From Massilia sp. W12 (GTDB lineage Bacteria > Pseudomonadota > Gammaproteobacteria > Burkholderiales > Burkholderiaceae_D): a stretch of DNA of 64,000 bases. Below the pieces are notes generated by a model. That model made no database searches, was not told the origin of the DNA, and saw only the letters and a program-made list of their open reading frames with translations. Shown piece after piece: positions 17,263 through 25,704 of this stretch (the stretch's first letter is position 1; the number at the start of each line of letters is the position of its first letter). The position numbers and the translations under genes are program-made. The stretch covers positions 1,860,001-1,924,000 of the forward strand of contig NZ_CP147776.1 of assembly GCF_037300705.1 (NCBI RefSeq), read 5' to 3'.

Positions 17263-20200
17263 ATGAAAAAAATCCGCAAACCTCAGAGCGCGCTCAATCT
17301 GCCCACCCTCACGCTGGAAGGCGGCCTGTTCCTGCCCGACCAACTGGAAAAAGCCGCGCTTGGCCGCGCCGCGTGGCAAACCGAGACCGACTACGGCACC
17401 CCTAAAGGCTTGCAGCTCAAAGATGATTACAGCCGCGCCTTTCAAATTGCCTGCGCACAATGGAAGCATTTTTCCAGCCAGTTTGCGCGCACCGATCTGG
17501 ACGCCGCCGCCCAAACGCAAGCCTTTGTGCAAGAATTTCTGCGCGACGGCTTGGGCTATGTCAATTTGCAAACCTGCTCCGGCCTCCAGTTGGACGGGCG
17601 CGCATATCCCGTTGCATTTTTGGCCGGCAATGTGCCGGTGGTGGTGGCCCCGCACCACCTGGCCTTGCATGAACCGGATGCGCGTTTTGCCGTGAGCGGC
17701 GCCGGCGCACGCAAAAAATCCGCCTTCATGCTGACGCAAGAATTGCTCAACGCCAGCACCGAACATCTATGGGGCATGGTTTGCAATGGCAAAACCCTGC
17801 GCCTGCTGCGTGATGCGGCAACCTTAACCCGTCCCAGCTATCTGGAAATTGACCTGGCCGATATTTTGGGCGGACAGCGTTACGCCGAATTCGCCAACGT
17901 CTGGCGCCTGCTGCACGCCAGCCGCGCCACCAGCACCGCTTCCAACAACGTCGGCAAAGCGCAGGACTGCATCTGGGAAAAATGGCGCGCCAGCGGGCAG
18001 GAAGAGGGCGCGCGCGTGCGCGACGGCTTGCGCGAAGGCGTCACCGAAGCGCTGCGCATCTTCGGCGAAGGCTTTATCCAACATCCGGCCAATGAAGCCT
18101 TGCGCTTGCAGTTGCATACAGGCGAACTGAGCCAGGACGCCTATTTTCAACAACTGTTGCGCCTGGTGTACCGCCTGATTTTCATCTTCAGCCTGGAAGA
18201 GCGCACCGACAAAATAAGCGGGCAGCGCTTAATCCACCCCGGCGATGACAGCAAACAAGCCATCGCCGCGCGCCGCGCCTATGCCGAAGGCTATGCCCTG
18301 GCGCGCCTGCGTGATCTGTGCCTCAAGCGTCGTGCGCGCAACCGGTTTGATGAACATTGGCAAAGCTTGCGCATTGTCTTCAAAGGCTTGCGCGAAGGCG
18401 AGCCGCGCTTGGCCTTGCCCGCCCTGGGCGGCTTGTTTGCCAGCGGGCAGTGTGCGCAACTGGAAACCGCCAAGCTGGATAACGCCCACTTACTGGCGGC
18501 CATGGAGCAACTGCGCTGGGCCAGCCATGGCGCCGGCAAAGGCGGCGGCGTGCGCGCCCCGGTGGACTACCGCAATATGGGGCCGGAAGAGCTGGGCAGC
18601 GTGTATGAAAGTTTGCTGGAACTGATGCCGGAGATAGATTTACCGGCGCGCCGCTTCGGCTTGATTATTCCTGAAGCCGGCAATAACCGGAAAACCAGCG
18701 GCAGCTATTACACCCCGGATTCCCTGGTGCAGGAATTGATTAAATCCGCGCTGGACCCGGTGATTGAACAGCGCATAGCGGCCCAGCCGCAAAACCCGGT
18801 GGAAGCGCTGCTCTCGATCCGCGTGATCGACCCCGCCTGCGGCAGCGGCCATTTCTTGCTGGCCGCAGCGCGCCGCCTGGCGGAAAAACTGGCGCAACTG
18901 CGCGCGGCGGATGGCGAACAAACCGAGCACGATTTCCGCCAGGCGCTGCGCGAAGTGGTGAACCGCTGTATTTTCGGCGTGGACCGCAACCCGATGGCGC
19001 TTGAATTGGCCCGCACCGCCTTATGGCTGGAAGGCTTTGAAGAAGGCCGCCCCCTGGGTTTTCTCGACCATCATTTGCAAGTCGGCGATGCGCTGCTGGG
19101 TTTGACCGATTTAAACACGCTCACCTTGGGCATTGCTAAAGACGCCTTTAAGCCGCTCTCCGGCGATGATAAAGAGGTTTGCAAGCAACTGGCCAAAACC
19201 AATGCCGCCGCGCTCAAAGCGCTGGACAAACAGCGCGAAAGCCCGCAGTTGGCATTGGCCCTGCACGACAATCACAGCCTGAGCGCCTTGCAGACGCTGG
19301 AAGCCATGCCGGAAAACAATACGCGCGAAATCGCCGTCAAAGAAGCGGCTTACCGCAACTTTTTGACGCAAGCCAAAACCAGCCGCTTGGCCCAAGCGGC
19401 GGATTTGCTGCTGGGCGCGTATTTGCTGCCCAAGCGGGAAGGCATGGAAGGCAGCATTCCCACCAGCGCCACCTTATATCTGACCTTACTGGGCGACGCC
19501 TTGCCCGCTGGCGAAGCAGCGGCATTGCACGCCGCGCAAAGCGCCTGCGCCGAAGCGCGCGTGTTGCATTGGCCGCTGGCATTTCCGCAAGTGTTTGCGG
19601 CGGGGGGCTTTGATTGCGTGTTGGGGAATCCGCCGTGGGAACATGTTGAGCTGAAAGAGGAAGAATTTTTTGAGAGCCGTCAAAAAGATGTGTTCAATGC
19701 CAAGAATAAAGCGGAGCGCAGCCAGCGCATCCAGTGGCTTTCTGAAGGGATGCTGGCAAAACATCTGTATCCGCAAATTGTGCAACCCGCTGGCGTAAGC
19801 GAGGAGGAGAAACGCTTGTATGCCGAGTTCATCCATGCACGGCGTACATTGGAAGCCGCCAGCAATTTTGCGCATGTCAAAGGTGAAGATGGTGGGAGAT
19901 ATCCGCTTACAGGTGTGGGAAGGGTCAATTCGTATGCATTGTTTGCGGAAACAATCCTGCATATTGCGCACCCATCTGGTTTTGCCGGATTCATTGTGCC
20001 AACTGGCATTGCGACTGATGATTCAACTAAAGCTTTTTTTGGGCACATAAGTCAATCTGGAAGACTTATTAGTCTTTTTGACATTGAAAATCGTGATAAG
20101 CTATTTCCGGCTGTTGATAGTCGGATGAAATTCTGCCTAATCACTCTAGGGGCGGCCGATATCTCTGAATTCGTTTGTTTTGCAACACAAGTAAGTCAAT

Positions 20201-21270
20201 TTTCTGACTTGCGGCGCCGGTTTACGTTAACACCTGAAGAGTTTCATCTCCTCAATCCTAATACGCTAACCTGTCCAGTTTTCCGCACTGAACGTGATGC
20301 AGCACTGACTAAAAAGCTCTATCAAGCAGTACCAGTACTGATCGAAGAAGGCAATGAGATGGGTAACCCATGGAAAATTATATTTTCACAAGGGTTATTT
20401 AATATGTCAGGTGACAGCCACTTGTTTTTTGAATATCAAAAACCAGGCAGCATAGCACTTTATGAAGCAAAAATGATTCATCAGTTCGACCATCGCTGGG
20501 CGACTTTCACTCAAATCGGGGATAGCCGTGATGTAACCGAGGCTGAAAAAATGATCGCGGATTATGCAGTAACGCCACGATACTGGGTGGAAAAAAATGA
20601 AGTTGAACAACGGCTGGAAAAGTTTGACCGTGATGGTAATTTAGGTTGGAGCTGGGAGCGCCAATGGCTGTTAGGGTGGCGGGATATTACAAATGCCACC
20701 AACGAACGCACCGTGATTGCGAGTGTGATGCCTCGCTTTGGTGTGGGGCATACTTTGCCACTGTGTATGACAACCGAAGCACCTGCAAAAGTGGCCGCAC
20801 TGTTGGCTAATTTCTGCGCCCTGGTGCTGGATTTTTGCGCCCGCGTCAAAGTGGGCGGCACTCATTTGACCTATGGCTATCTGAAGCAATTTCCGGTTTT
20901 GGCGCCTCATCAATACAGCGAGGAAGACCTCGATTTTATTGTTTCGCGTGTGCTTGAATTGACCTACACATCCCACGACATGCAACCCTGGGCGCAAGAC
21001 CTTGGCTTCGATGGCCCGCCATTTACCTTCAACCCTGACCGCCGCGCGATTTTGCGCGCAGAACTCGATGCCTACTACGCAAAACTCTATAGCCTCAGCC
21101 GCGACGAGTTGCGCTACATCCTCGACCCGGCTGACATCATGGGCGAGGACTACCCCAGCGAAACATTCAGAGTGCTGAAAAACCGCGAAATACGCGAATT
21201 CGGCGAATACCGCACCCAGCGCCTGGTGCTGGAAGCATGGGATAAATTGGAACGTGGAGATTTACAATGA
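17263..21270 (+). CDS. Eco57I-like N6-adenine DNA methyltransferase
   Basis: A 1335-residue class I methylase. The SAM-binding motif is RVIDPACGSGHFLLAAARRL near residue 522 and the catalytic motif IV is CVLGNPPWEHVEL near 788, the N6-adenine type. The N-terminal 450 residues resemble the helical or nuclease-like region of type IIG and PglX/BrxX-like enzymes, but I see no sure PD-(D/E)XK motif. The C-terminal target-recognition part ends in RNREIREFGEYRTQRLVLEA-type helices. From about 19950 to 20700 the DNA is clearly richer in A and T than the flanks, which suggests exchange of the recognition domain. The gene starts 24 bases after the SNF2 gene and overlaps the next by four bases. Self/non-self marking is its likely job. 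Confidence 0.9.
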   Translation: MKKIRKPQSALNLPTLTLEGGLFLPDQLEKAALGRAAWQTETDYGTPKGLQLKDDYSRAFQIACAQWKHFSSQFARTDLDAAAQTQAFVQEFLRDGLGYVNLQTCSGLQLDGRAYPVAFLAGNVPVVVAPHHLALHEPDARFAVSGAGARKKSAFMLTQELLNASTEHLWGMVCNGKTLRLLRDAATLTRPSYLEIDLADILGGQRYAEFANVWRLLHASRATSTASNNVGKAQDCIWEKWRASGQEEGARVRDGLREGVTEALRIFGEGFIQHPANEALRLQLHTGELSQDAYFQQLLRLVYRLIFIFSLEERTDKISGQRLIHPGDDSKQAIAARRAYAEGYALARLRDLCLKRRARNRFDEHWQSLRIVFKGLREGEPRLALPALGGLFASGQCAQLETAKLDNAHLLAAMEQLRWASHGAGKGGGVRAPVDYRNMGPEELGSVYESLLELMPEIDLPARRFGLIIPEAGNNRKTSGSYYTPDSLVQELIKSALDPVIEQRIAAQPQNPVEALLSIRVIDPACGSGHFLLAAARRLAEKLAQLRAADGEQTEHDFRQALREVVNRCIFGVDRNPMALELARTALWLEGFEEGRPLGFLDHHLQVGDALLGLTDLNTLTLGIAKDAFKPLSGDDKEVCKQLAKTNAAALKALDKQRESPQLALALHDNHSLSALQTLEAMPENNTREIAVKEAAYRNFLTQAKTSRLAQAADLLLGAYLLPKREGMEGSIPTSATLYLTLLGDALPAGEAAALHAAQSACAEARVLHWPLAFPQVFAAGGFDCVLGNPPWEHVELKEEEFFESRQKDVFNAKNKAERSQRIQWLSEGMLAKHLYPQIVQPAGVSEEEKRLYAEFIHARRTLEAASNFAHVKGEDGGRYPLTGVGRVNSYALFAETILHIAHPSGFAGFIVPTGIATDDSTKAFFGHISQSGRLISLFDIENRDKLFPAVDSRMKFCLITLGAADISEFVCFATQVSQFSDLRRRFTLTPEEFHLLNPNTLTCPVFRTERDAALTKKLYQAVPVLIEEGNEMGNPWKIIFSQGLFNMSGDSHLFFEYQKPGSIALYEAKMIHQFDHRWATFTQIGDSRDVTEAEKMIADYAVTPRYWVEKNEVEQRLEKFDRDGNLGWSWERQWLLGWRDITNATNERTVIASVMPRFGVGHTLPLCMTTEAPAKVAALLANFCALVLDFCARVKVGGTHLTYGYLKQFPVLAPHQYSEEDLDFIVSRVLELTYTSHDMQPWAQDLGFDGPPFTFNPDRRAILRAELDAYYAKLYSLSRDELRYILDPADIMGEDYPSETFRVLKNREIREFGEYRTQRLVLEAWDKLERGDLQ

Positions 21271-22655
21271 TGAAATTTGAATTCAAACACCTGGGCTTGC
21301 TTGATCATGCCGAGCTAGAGTTGGCTGATTTGACCCTGATTTGTGGTGAGAACAACACCGGAAAAACTTACGCCACTTACGCGGTGTATGGTTTTTTGCG
21401 CAATTGGCGGCAATTGCTTGGTTCTGTCTTTTCCATAGAAATTCAAGCTCTTTTGTCAAGAACAAAGGAGAATAAAATTGATTTGGCTGAAATGTTTGAT
21501 GGTAAAATTAACAATTATTTGATGGGCATGGGTGGAGATTATACAAAGCATCTATCCACTGTATTCGCATCAGATGACAGCATGTTCAAGAAAAGTATTT
21601 TTATCCCAACATTACTCCAAACTATTGATATTTCGCAACATGCTTATCAAAGTTCTGTCCATACAAGTCGTCGTGGTAAAGTGTCTGCAATTATTGAAAA
21701 GGAAGCTGGTAGTACACTACTGAAAGTATTGGTGGCGGACACGGATCTTCCTCCTCGCGCTTATAGAAATTTTGTCATTGATGCAATTGCCGATATTGTT
21801 TTTGCACCGTCCTTGCCGCGTGTTCATATCGCCAGTGCTGAGCGAACTGGCGCAGCAATCTTCCGCAAAGAATTAGATACTGCGCGTACCCGCATGCTCA
21901 AGGCTATTAACCAAGTTGACTCAAAAGAGCTGAAGCGCAATCCTTTCATTTTCCTGAAAGAAATGGATTCTGGATACGCCTTACCAGTGGAAGACAATGT
22001 GGAGTTTGTACGCCAATTGGAAGATATGGACAAACACACAAGCGAAGTGGCCCAATCTAATCCTGAGCTGATTGAAGCATTTGACGCCATCATCGGTGGT
22101 AGTTATAAGGTTGTAAAGCAGCAATTGGTGTTTCAGGCGGGTGGCGTTGGAAAAGCGCGCTTTAATATGAATGAAGCCTCCAGCAGCATTCGCGCCTTGC
22201 TCGATATTGGTTTTTATCTGCGTTGCCATGCAAAAGCGGGTGATTTGTTTATCATCGACGAACCGGAGTTGAATCTGCACCCCAAAAGCCAGCGCGCATT
22301 TGCCCGCCTGGTGGTGCGCATGATCAATGCCGGCATCAAGGTATTTATTACAACGCACAGTGATTATTTGGTAAAGGAATTGAATACCTTGATCATGCTC
22401 CATCAAGGCACAGAGCATACAAAAAAAATGCAAAAACAATACGACTACCAGGATCAAGAATTGCTTGATCCGAGTCGGATTCGTTTGTATATGACGGGCT
22501 TGGCGAAACCCGCTGGCGGTCGCAGTAAAAAAATCCGCACTTTGATTCCTGCAAAGATTTACCCGGATCGCGGCATTGAGGTCAGCACCTTCGATGACAC
22601 CATCGACCTGATGAACACTATTCAGAGCGATATTCTGTATGGGGGAGAACTTTAA
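21267..22655 (+). CDS. RecF/OLD-like AAA ATPase
   Basis: A 462-residue ABC-class ATPase. Walker A is LICGENNTGKTYATYA near residue 28, with the double asparagine typical of AAA_15/OLD-like proteins. Walker B with the signature tail reads LFIIDEPELNLHPKSQRAFA near 328, followed by KVFITTHSDYLVKELN, the H-loop region. No Toprim or other nuclease domain is visible in the C-terminus, so it lacks the nuclease half of an OLD protein. It overlaps the methylase gene (ATGA) and the next small gene (TAATG), and its DNA is poorer in GC than the helicase genes. It likely works with the small downstream protein. Confidence 0.88.
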   Translation: MMKFEFKHLGLLDHAELELADLTLICGENNTGKTYATYAVYGFLRNWRQLLGSVFSIEIQALLSRTKENKIDLAEMFDGKINNYLMGMGGDYTKHLSTVFASDDSMFKKSIFIPTLLQTIDISQHAYQSSVHTSRRGKVSAIIEKEAGSTLLKVLVADTDLPPRAYRNFVIDAIADIVFAPSLPRVHIASAERTGAAIFRKELDTARTRMLKAINQVDSKELKRNPFIFLKEMDSGYALPVEDNVEFVRQLEDMDKHTSEVAQSNPELIEAFDAIIGGSYKVVKQQLVFQAGGVGKARFNMNEASSSIRALLDIGFYLRCHAKAGDLFIIDEPELNLHPKSQRAFARLVVRMINAGIKVFITTHSDYLVKELNTLIMLHQGTEHTKKMQKQYDYQDQELLDPSRIRLYMTGLAKPAGGRSKKIRTLIPAKIYPDRGIEVSTFDDTIDLMNTIQSDILYGGEL

Positions 22656-23245
22656 TGGCCTTGTCCGAGAATTTACAGAAACTGTATGACATGTTGTCTT
22701 GCTGCACTTATAACGGAGCACAACATACGCATATCCTGATCGAAGAAACAGACCAATTGGCGAAGCTGAAAAAAGTAACGCTTAAGGCGCCAAACGGGGA
22801 TTGGTTTTCATTCTGCCCGGATGAGGGGCGCAAGTGTAAGCGCCTTCAAGCCAGCAGCAATCTTGTGATTATGTCCCCTCTGTTGAAAATTGGAGAAAAA
22901 CATGATCACCACCGCGCTTGCGATTGTGTGGTGCTTATCAATAAGAATGAACAGATTACTGCATTGTATATTGATTTGAAATCTGGTAATCCGGTGGGTT
23001 ACAAGGGGCAATTTCAAAGCACGCGCCAGTTTGTGCGCTATGCCTTGGGACTGCTGGAAGAATTTCATGGCATAAAACTGACTTTGGCTCAAGAGCGATT
23101 CGCGGTGTTGTATGGTGGCGAGCAGAGTCCGTTGAATAAAACCACGACAGTTCCAAAGCCAATTAAAACAACGCAGCCAGACGCTCCGTATAAGAAAGAA
23201 GTGAGTAATGCTGCCGAATTAAAAATGAACGAATTGCTGGTGTAA
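22655..23245 (+). CDS. Hypothetical small protein, possible PD-(D/E)XK-like nuclease partner
   Basis: A 196-residue protein with no family I can name. The central part reads HRACDCVVLINKNEQ, then TALYIDLKSGNPVGYKGQ and FQSTRQFVRYALGLLEEFHG. An Asp on one strand, then a DxK-like strand (IDLK) and a Gln-containing helix is the layout of PD-(D/E)XK enzymes, but this is pattern reading, not proof. The C-terminal 40 residues are Lys, Thr and Pro rich and look disordered. The start codon overlaps the ATPase stop (TAATG), a strong sign that the two act as a pair. About 125 bases separate it from the next gene, the largest gap within the operon. Confidence 0.7.
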   Translation: MALSENLQKLYDMLSCCTYNGAQHTHILIEETDQLAKLKKVTLKAPNGDWFSFCPDEGRKCKRLQASSNLVIMSPLLKIGEKHDHHRACDCVVLINKNEQITALYIDLKSGNPVGYKGQFQSTRQFVRYALGLLEEFHGIKLTLAQERFAVLYGGEQSPLNKTTTVPKPIKTTQPDAPYKKEVSNAAELKMNELLV

Positions 23246-23370
23246 ATTTTTGCGGCGATGATCTGCTTCAATCGACATGTGCCGACTTTACCCAAATCAT
23301 AGACAGCCACTGGCGCAAGCGCGCGCTGGAATGGAACCGCATTCAATATACCGCTTGATTAAAATTCCCC

Positions 23371-24645
23371 ATGTCCATTTTTGTCACCCTCACAACAGAC
23401 CTCATTTGCAGTGCGATTCACGCCGCAAAACAGCATGTCATTCTGGCTGCGCCAGGCATCAGCACCCAAATCAGCCAGGCGCTATTGCAAGCCTGGCAGC
23501 GCTTGCCCGCCGGCGCGCTGCAAATCGTGTTGGATGTTTCGCCCAATGTGGCGCGCCTGGGCTATGGCCAGCATCAGGCCGTGCAAGAACTGGCCGGGGC
23601 CGGTCTCACCCTGCACCAGCATACCGGCTTGCGCATCGGGGTCTTGATTTGCGATGACGCCGGTTGGACTTTCGCCAGCTCGCCCAGCCTGGTGGAAGCC
23701 GACCCCGATGGCGCGGGTGACGGGTTTAATGCAATCGCCCTGAGCGCCGAACAAATAGCCGCTTTGCGCATGGAATTGCCCACCGCCGCGCCCGCGCCAG
23801 ACGCCGCAGAAATGCCAGCCGCCGCCATCGCTGCCGCTGCAACATGTCCAGACCAGGCAGCTAACCCCGTGGTCGGGGCCAAGCTGCTCGATGCGGCGAC
23901 CTTGGGCAAAGTCAAGCGTGCGCTGGAGATTGCGCCGCCACAGCAATTTGACCTGGCCCGCCAAACCCAGACTTATGCCGCCCTGATCCAATTTGTCGAA
24001 CTCTCGTTCGAGGGTTTCAATATTCAAAGCCGGCGGGTGCAATTGCCAAAAAGCCTGCCGCTGATCGCCAGTAAAGAACAGGCGGTGAAAGACCGCTTAA
24101 GCGCATCCCTCAAACTGCTGGATAAAATCGAAAAACCCCAAGCCTTGGCGCAAGTCAGCGCAAAACTGGAAGAGCTGCGCAAAGCCTATCTTGTGCCGGT
24201 AGGCCAGGCCGGGCGCATCATCCTGAAAGCCAAACGCAACGAATTTGAAAAGGAACTCAGTCAGATTGAAGCCGTGTTGGCAGAGTGCAAAAAAACACTG
24301 GCTGATGAATTAGATTCTACGCTGCAGAAGGTGGCGGATGCGCTTACACCCGACCTGGCGCGCGCCGTGCTGGCCGACCCGCCGCCGCGCTTTCGCGGCT
24401 TGTTTCCACTGGAAGAGCGCTATGCCCGCGAATTTGTGCAAAGTGAATTGGCCAAGACCTTGCCCCGGGCGGAGGACTTGGTTGCCAACCTGAAAATCCA
24501 CAAATACTATAAAGACGTGACTTACGAAACACTGAAAAACCCTGAGTTCAGCGAGCGTGTAATGAGCGTAATTCCCGCTTCTGTACTGGATGGCGCTTTA
24601 CTGCACGAAAACGTGGTGGCGCAGGCCAGCCCGGTATTGACCTAA
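23371..24645 (+). CDS. Degenerate phospholipase D-like protein
   Basis: A 424-residue protein. The N-terminal 120 residues follow the PLD fold: AAKQHVILAAPGISTQISQA, LQIVLDVSPNVARLGYG and AGLTLHQHTGLRIGVLICDD then TFASSPSLVE. The canonical HxKxxxxD motif is not present; the corresponding place reads LRIGVLICDD, so catalysis by the usual mechanism is unlikely. The middle and C-terminal parts are helical and charged with a likely coiled coil around residues 230-320. DISARM's DrmC and some other defence systems contain PLD-like members, so its place in this operon is meaningful. It carries no strong ribosome binding site at the ATG. Function is unknown. Confidence 0.7.
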   Translation: MSIFVTLTTDLICSAIHAAKQHVILAAPGISTQISQALLQAWQRLPAGALQIVLDVSPNVARLGYGQHQAVQELAGAGLTLHQHTGLRIGVLICDDAGWTFASSPSLVEADPDGAGDGFNAIALSAEQIAALRMELPTAAPAPDAAEMPAAAIAAAATCPDQAANPVVGAKLLDAATLGKVKRALEIAPPQQFDLARQTQTYAALIQFVELSFEGFNIQSRRVQLPKSLPLIASKEQAVKDRLSASLKLLDKIEKPQALAQVSAKLEELRKAYLVPVGQAGRIILKAKRNEFEKELSQIEAVLAECKKTLADELDSTLQKVADALTPDLARAVLADPPPRFRGLFPLEERYAREFVQSELAKTLPRAEDLVANLKIHKYYKDVTYETLKNPEFSERVMSVIPASVLDGALLHENVVAQASPVLT

Positions 24646-24679
24646 GCCCTAAGCCCTCAGTCGCAGGAGTCTGCCGCCC

Positions 24680-25456
24680 ATGAACCCGCTGCAACGCACC
24701 CTTCTCGAAAAAATCGGCAACGATAATGGCTTTGAACACATCATGGCATCAGCGCCGGATGGCGTCATGCTGGCTTCCGCCCGTCACCCTAATCGCGTGC
24801 TGCTTACGCTCAAGCATGGGGCATACCATGCAATCTTTCACACCAATTCAGTAAGCTTGCTGCCGGAATTGCAGCGTAACTTTGCCGCGCAGTACGAAGC
24901 GCAAAGTTTTCGCCTCGCCAGCGAGGCCGCCTTGGCCGGCTTGCTGCGCCGCGCCGCCAGCCTGTCGCGCGCCTTGCCCAACCAGGCGGAAAACGATTAT
25001 CAGCAGGCGGTGCTGCGCGAACTGACAGCGCTGGCGCCCACCCTGGCCGGCACCGAGGTCGAGCGCATGGTGCGTCAGCGTCTGGGACAAAGCAAATTCC
25101 GTGACGCCATGCTCGACTACTGGGGCGGCGCCTGCGCCGTGACCGGGGTGGCGCTGCCCGCCGTGCTGCGCGCCAGCCACGCCAAACCCTGGGCCGAGTG
25201 CGCCAGCGACGCCGAGCGGCTGGATGTGTTCAATGGCTTGCTGCTCAGCGCCAATCTGGATGCCTTATTTGACCGCTTTCTGATCAGCTTTGACGAACAG
25301 GGCAGCATGCTGCTTGCCCCAGCGTTAGCCGGCATCGACTTACAACCCTTGGGCCTGGCGCCCGGCATGAAACTGCGCTGGCTGAACCCCTTGCACCAGC
25401 CCTATTTAGCGCAACATCGGGCACGCCTGCGCCAACATCGCACAGATCTGGTTTAA
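24680..25456 (+). CDS. HNH endonuclease domain protein
   Basis: A 258-residue protein. The C-terminal HNH_2-type domain is clear: AVTGVALPAVLRASHAKPWA, then ERLDVFNGLLLSANLDALFD and RFLISFDEQG (residues about 153-215). The N-terminal 110 residues contain VLLTLKHGAYHAIFH and may form a separate recognition domain. The ATG at 24680 has GCAGGAG ten bases before it. It is the last gene of the operon and converges on the SecA-like gene; no clear terminator is seen in the 248-base gap. It is a plausible effector nuclease of the system. Confidence 0.85.
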   Translation: MNPLQRTLLEKIGNDNGFEHIMASAPDGVMLASARHPNRVLLTLKHGAYHAIFHTNSVSLLPELQRNFAAQYEAQSFRLASEAALAGLLRRAASLSRALPNQAENDYQQAVLRELTALAPTLAGTEVERMVRQRLGQSKFRDAMLDYWGGACAVTGVALPAVLRASHAKPWAECASDAERLDVFNGLLLSANLDALFDRFLISFDEQGSMLLAPALAGIDLQPLGLAPGMKLRWLNPLHQPYLAQHRARLRQHRTDLV

Positions 25457-25704
25457 CCCATTGCATTGCATGGCTGTGGGAGGGGCGCAAAATATTGAGC
25501 AACTGCTGCCCATCGTGCTTGTTACCCTTGCCAATTTCTTTGTTGAGCCACTTCTGTCTGACGCCGGGTTGTCGTTACGTTCATGTCTGACTACGCTTTT
25601 GGCTTGAATTTGACTGAATAGGCAGGGATGATTGAAATAAACTGCTTTGGAAAAACATCTCAATAGAGAGCGTGCTGCTGATTTTTAATTTTGGTGGATA
25701 GATT

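Noticed and set aside
9161-25456. Assignment of the operon as standard class 1 DISARM
   Set aside because: There is no separate drmB, the PLD-like protein lacks the HKD motif, and a RecF-like ATPase, a small partner and an HNH gene are added.
25457-25704. Terminator between the convergent HNH and SecA-like genes
   Set aside because: No stable GC stem with a T-run is visible.
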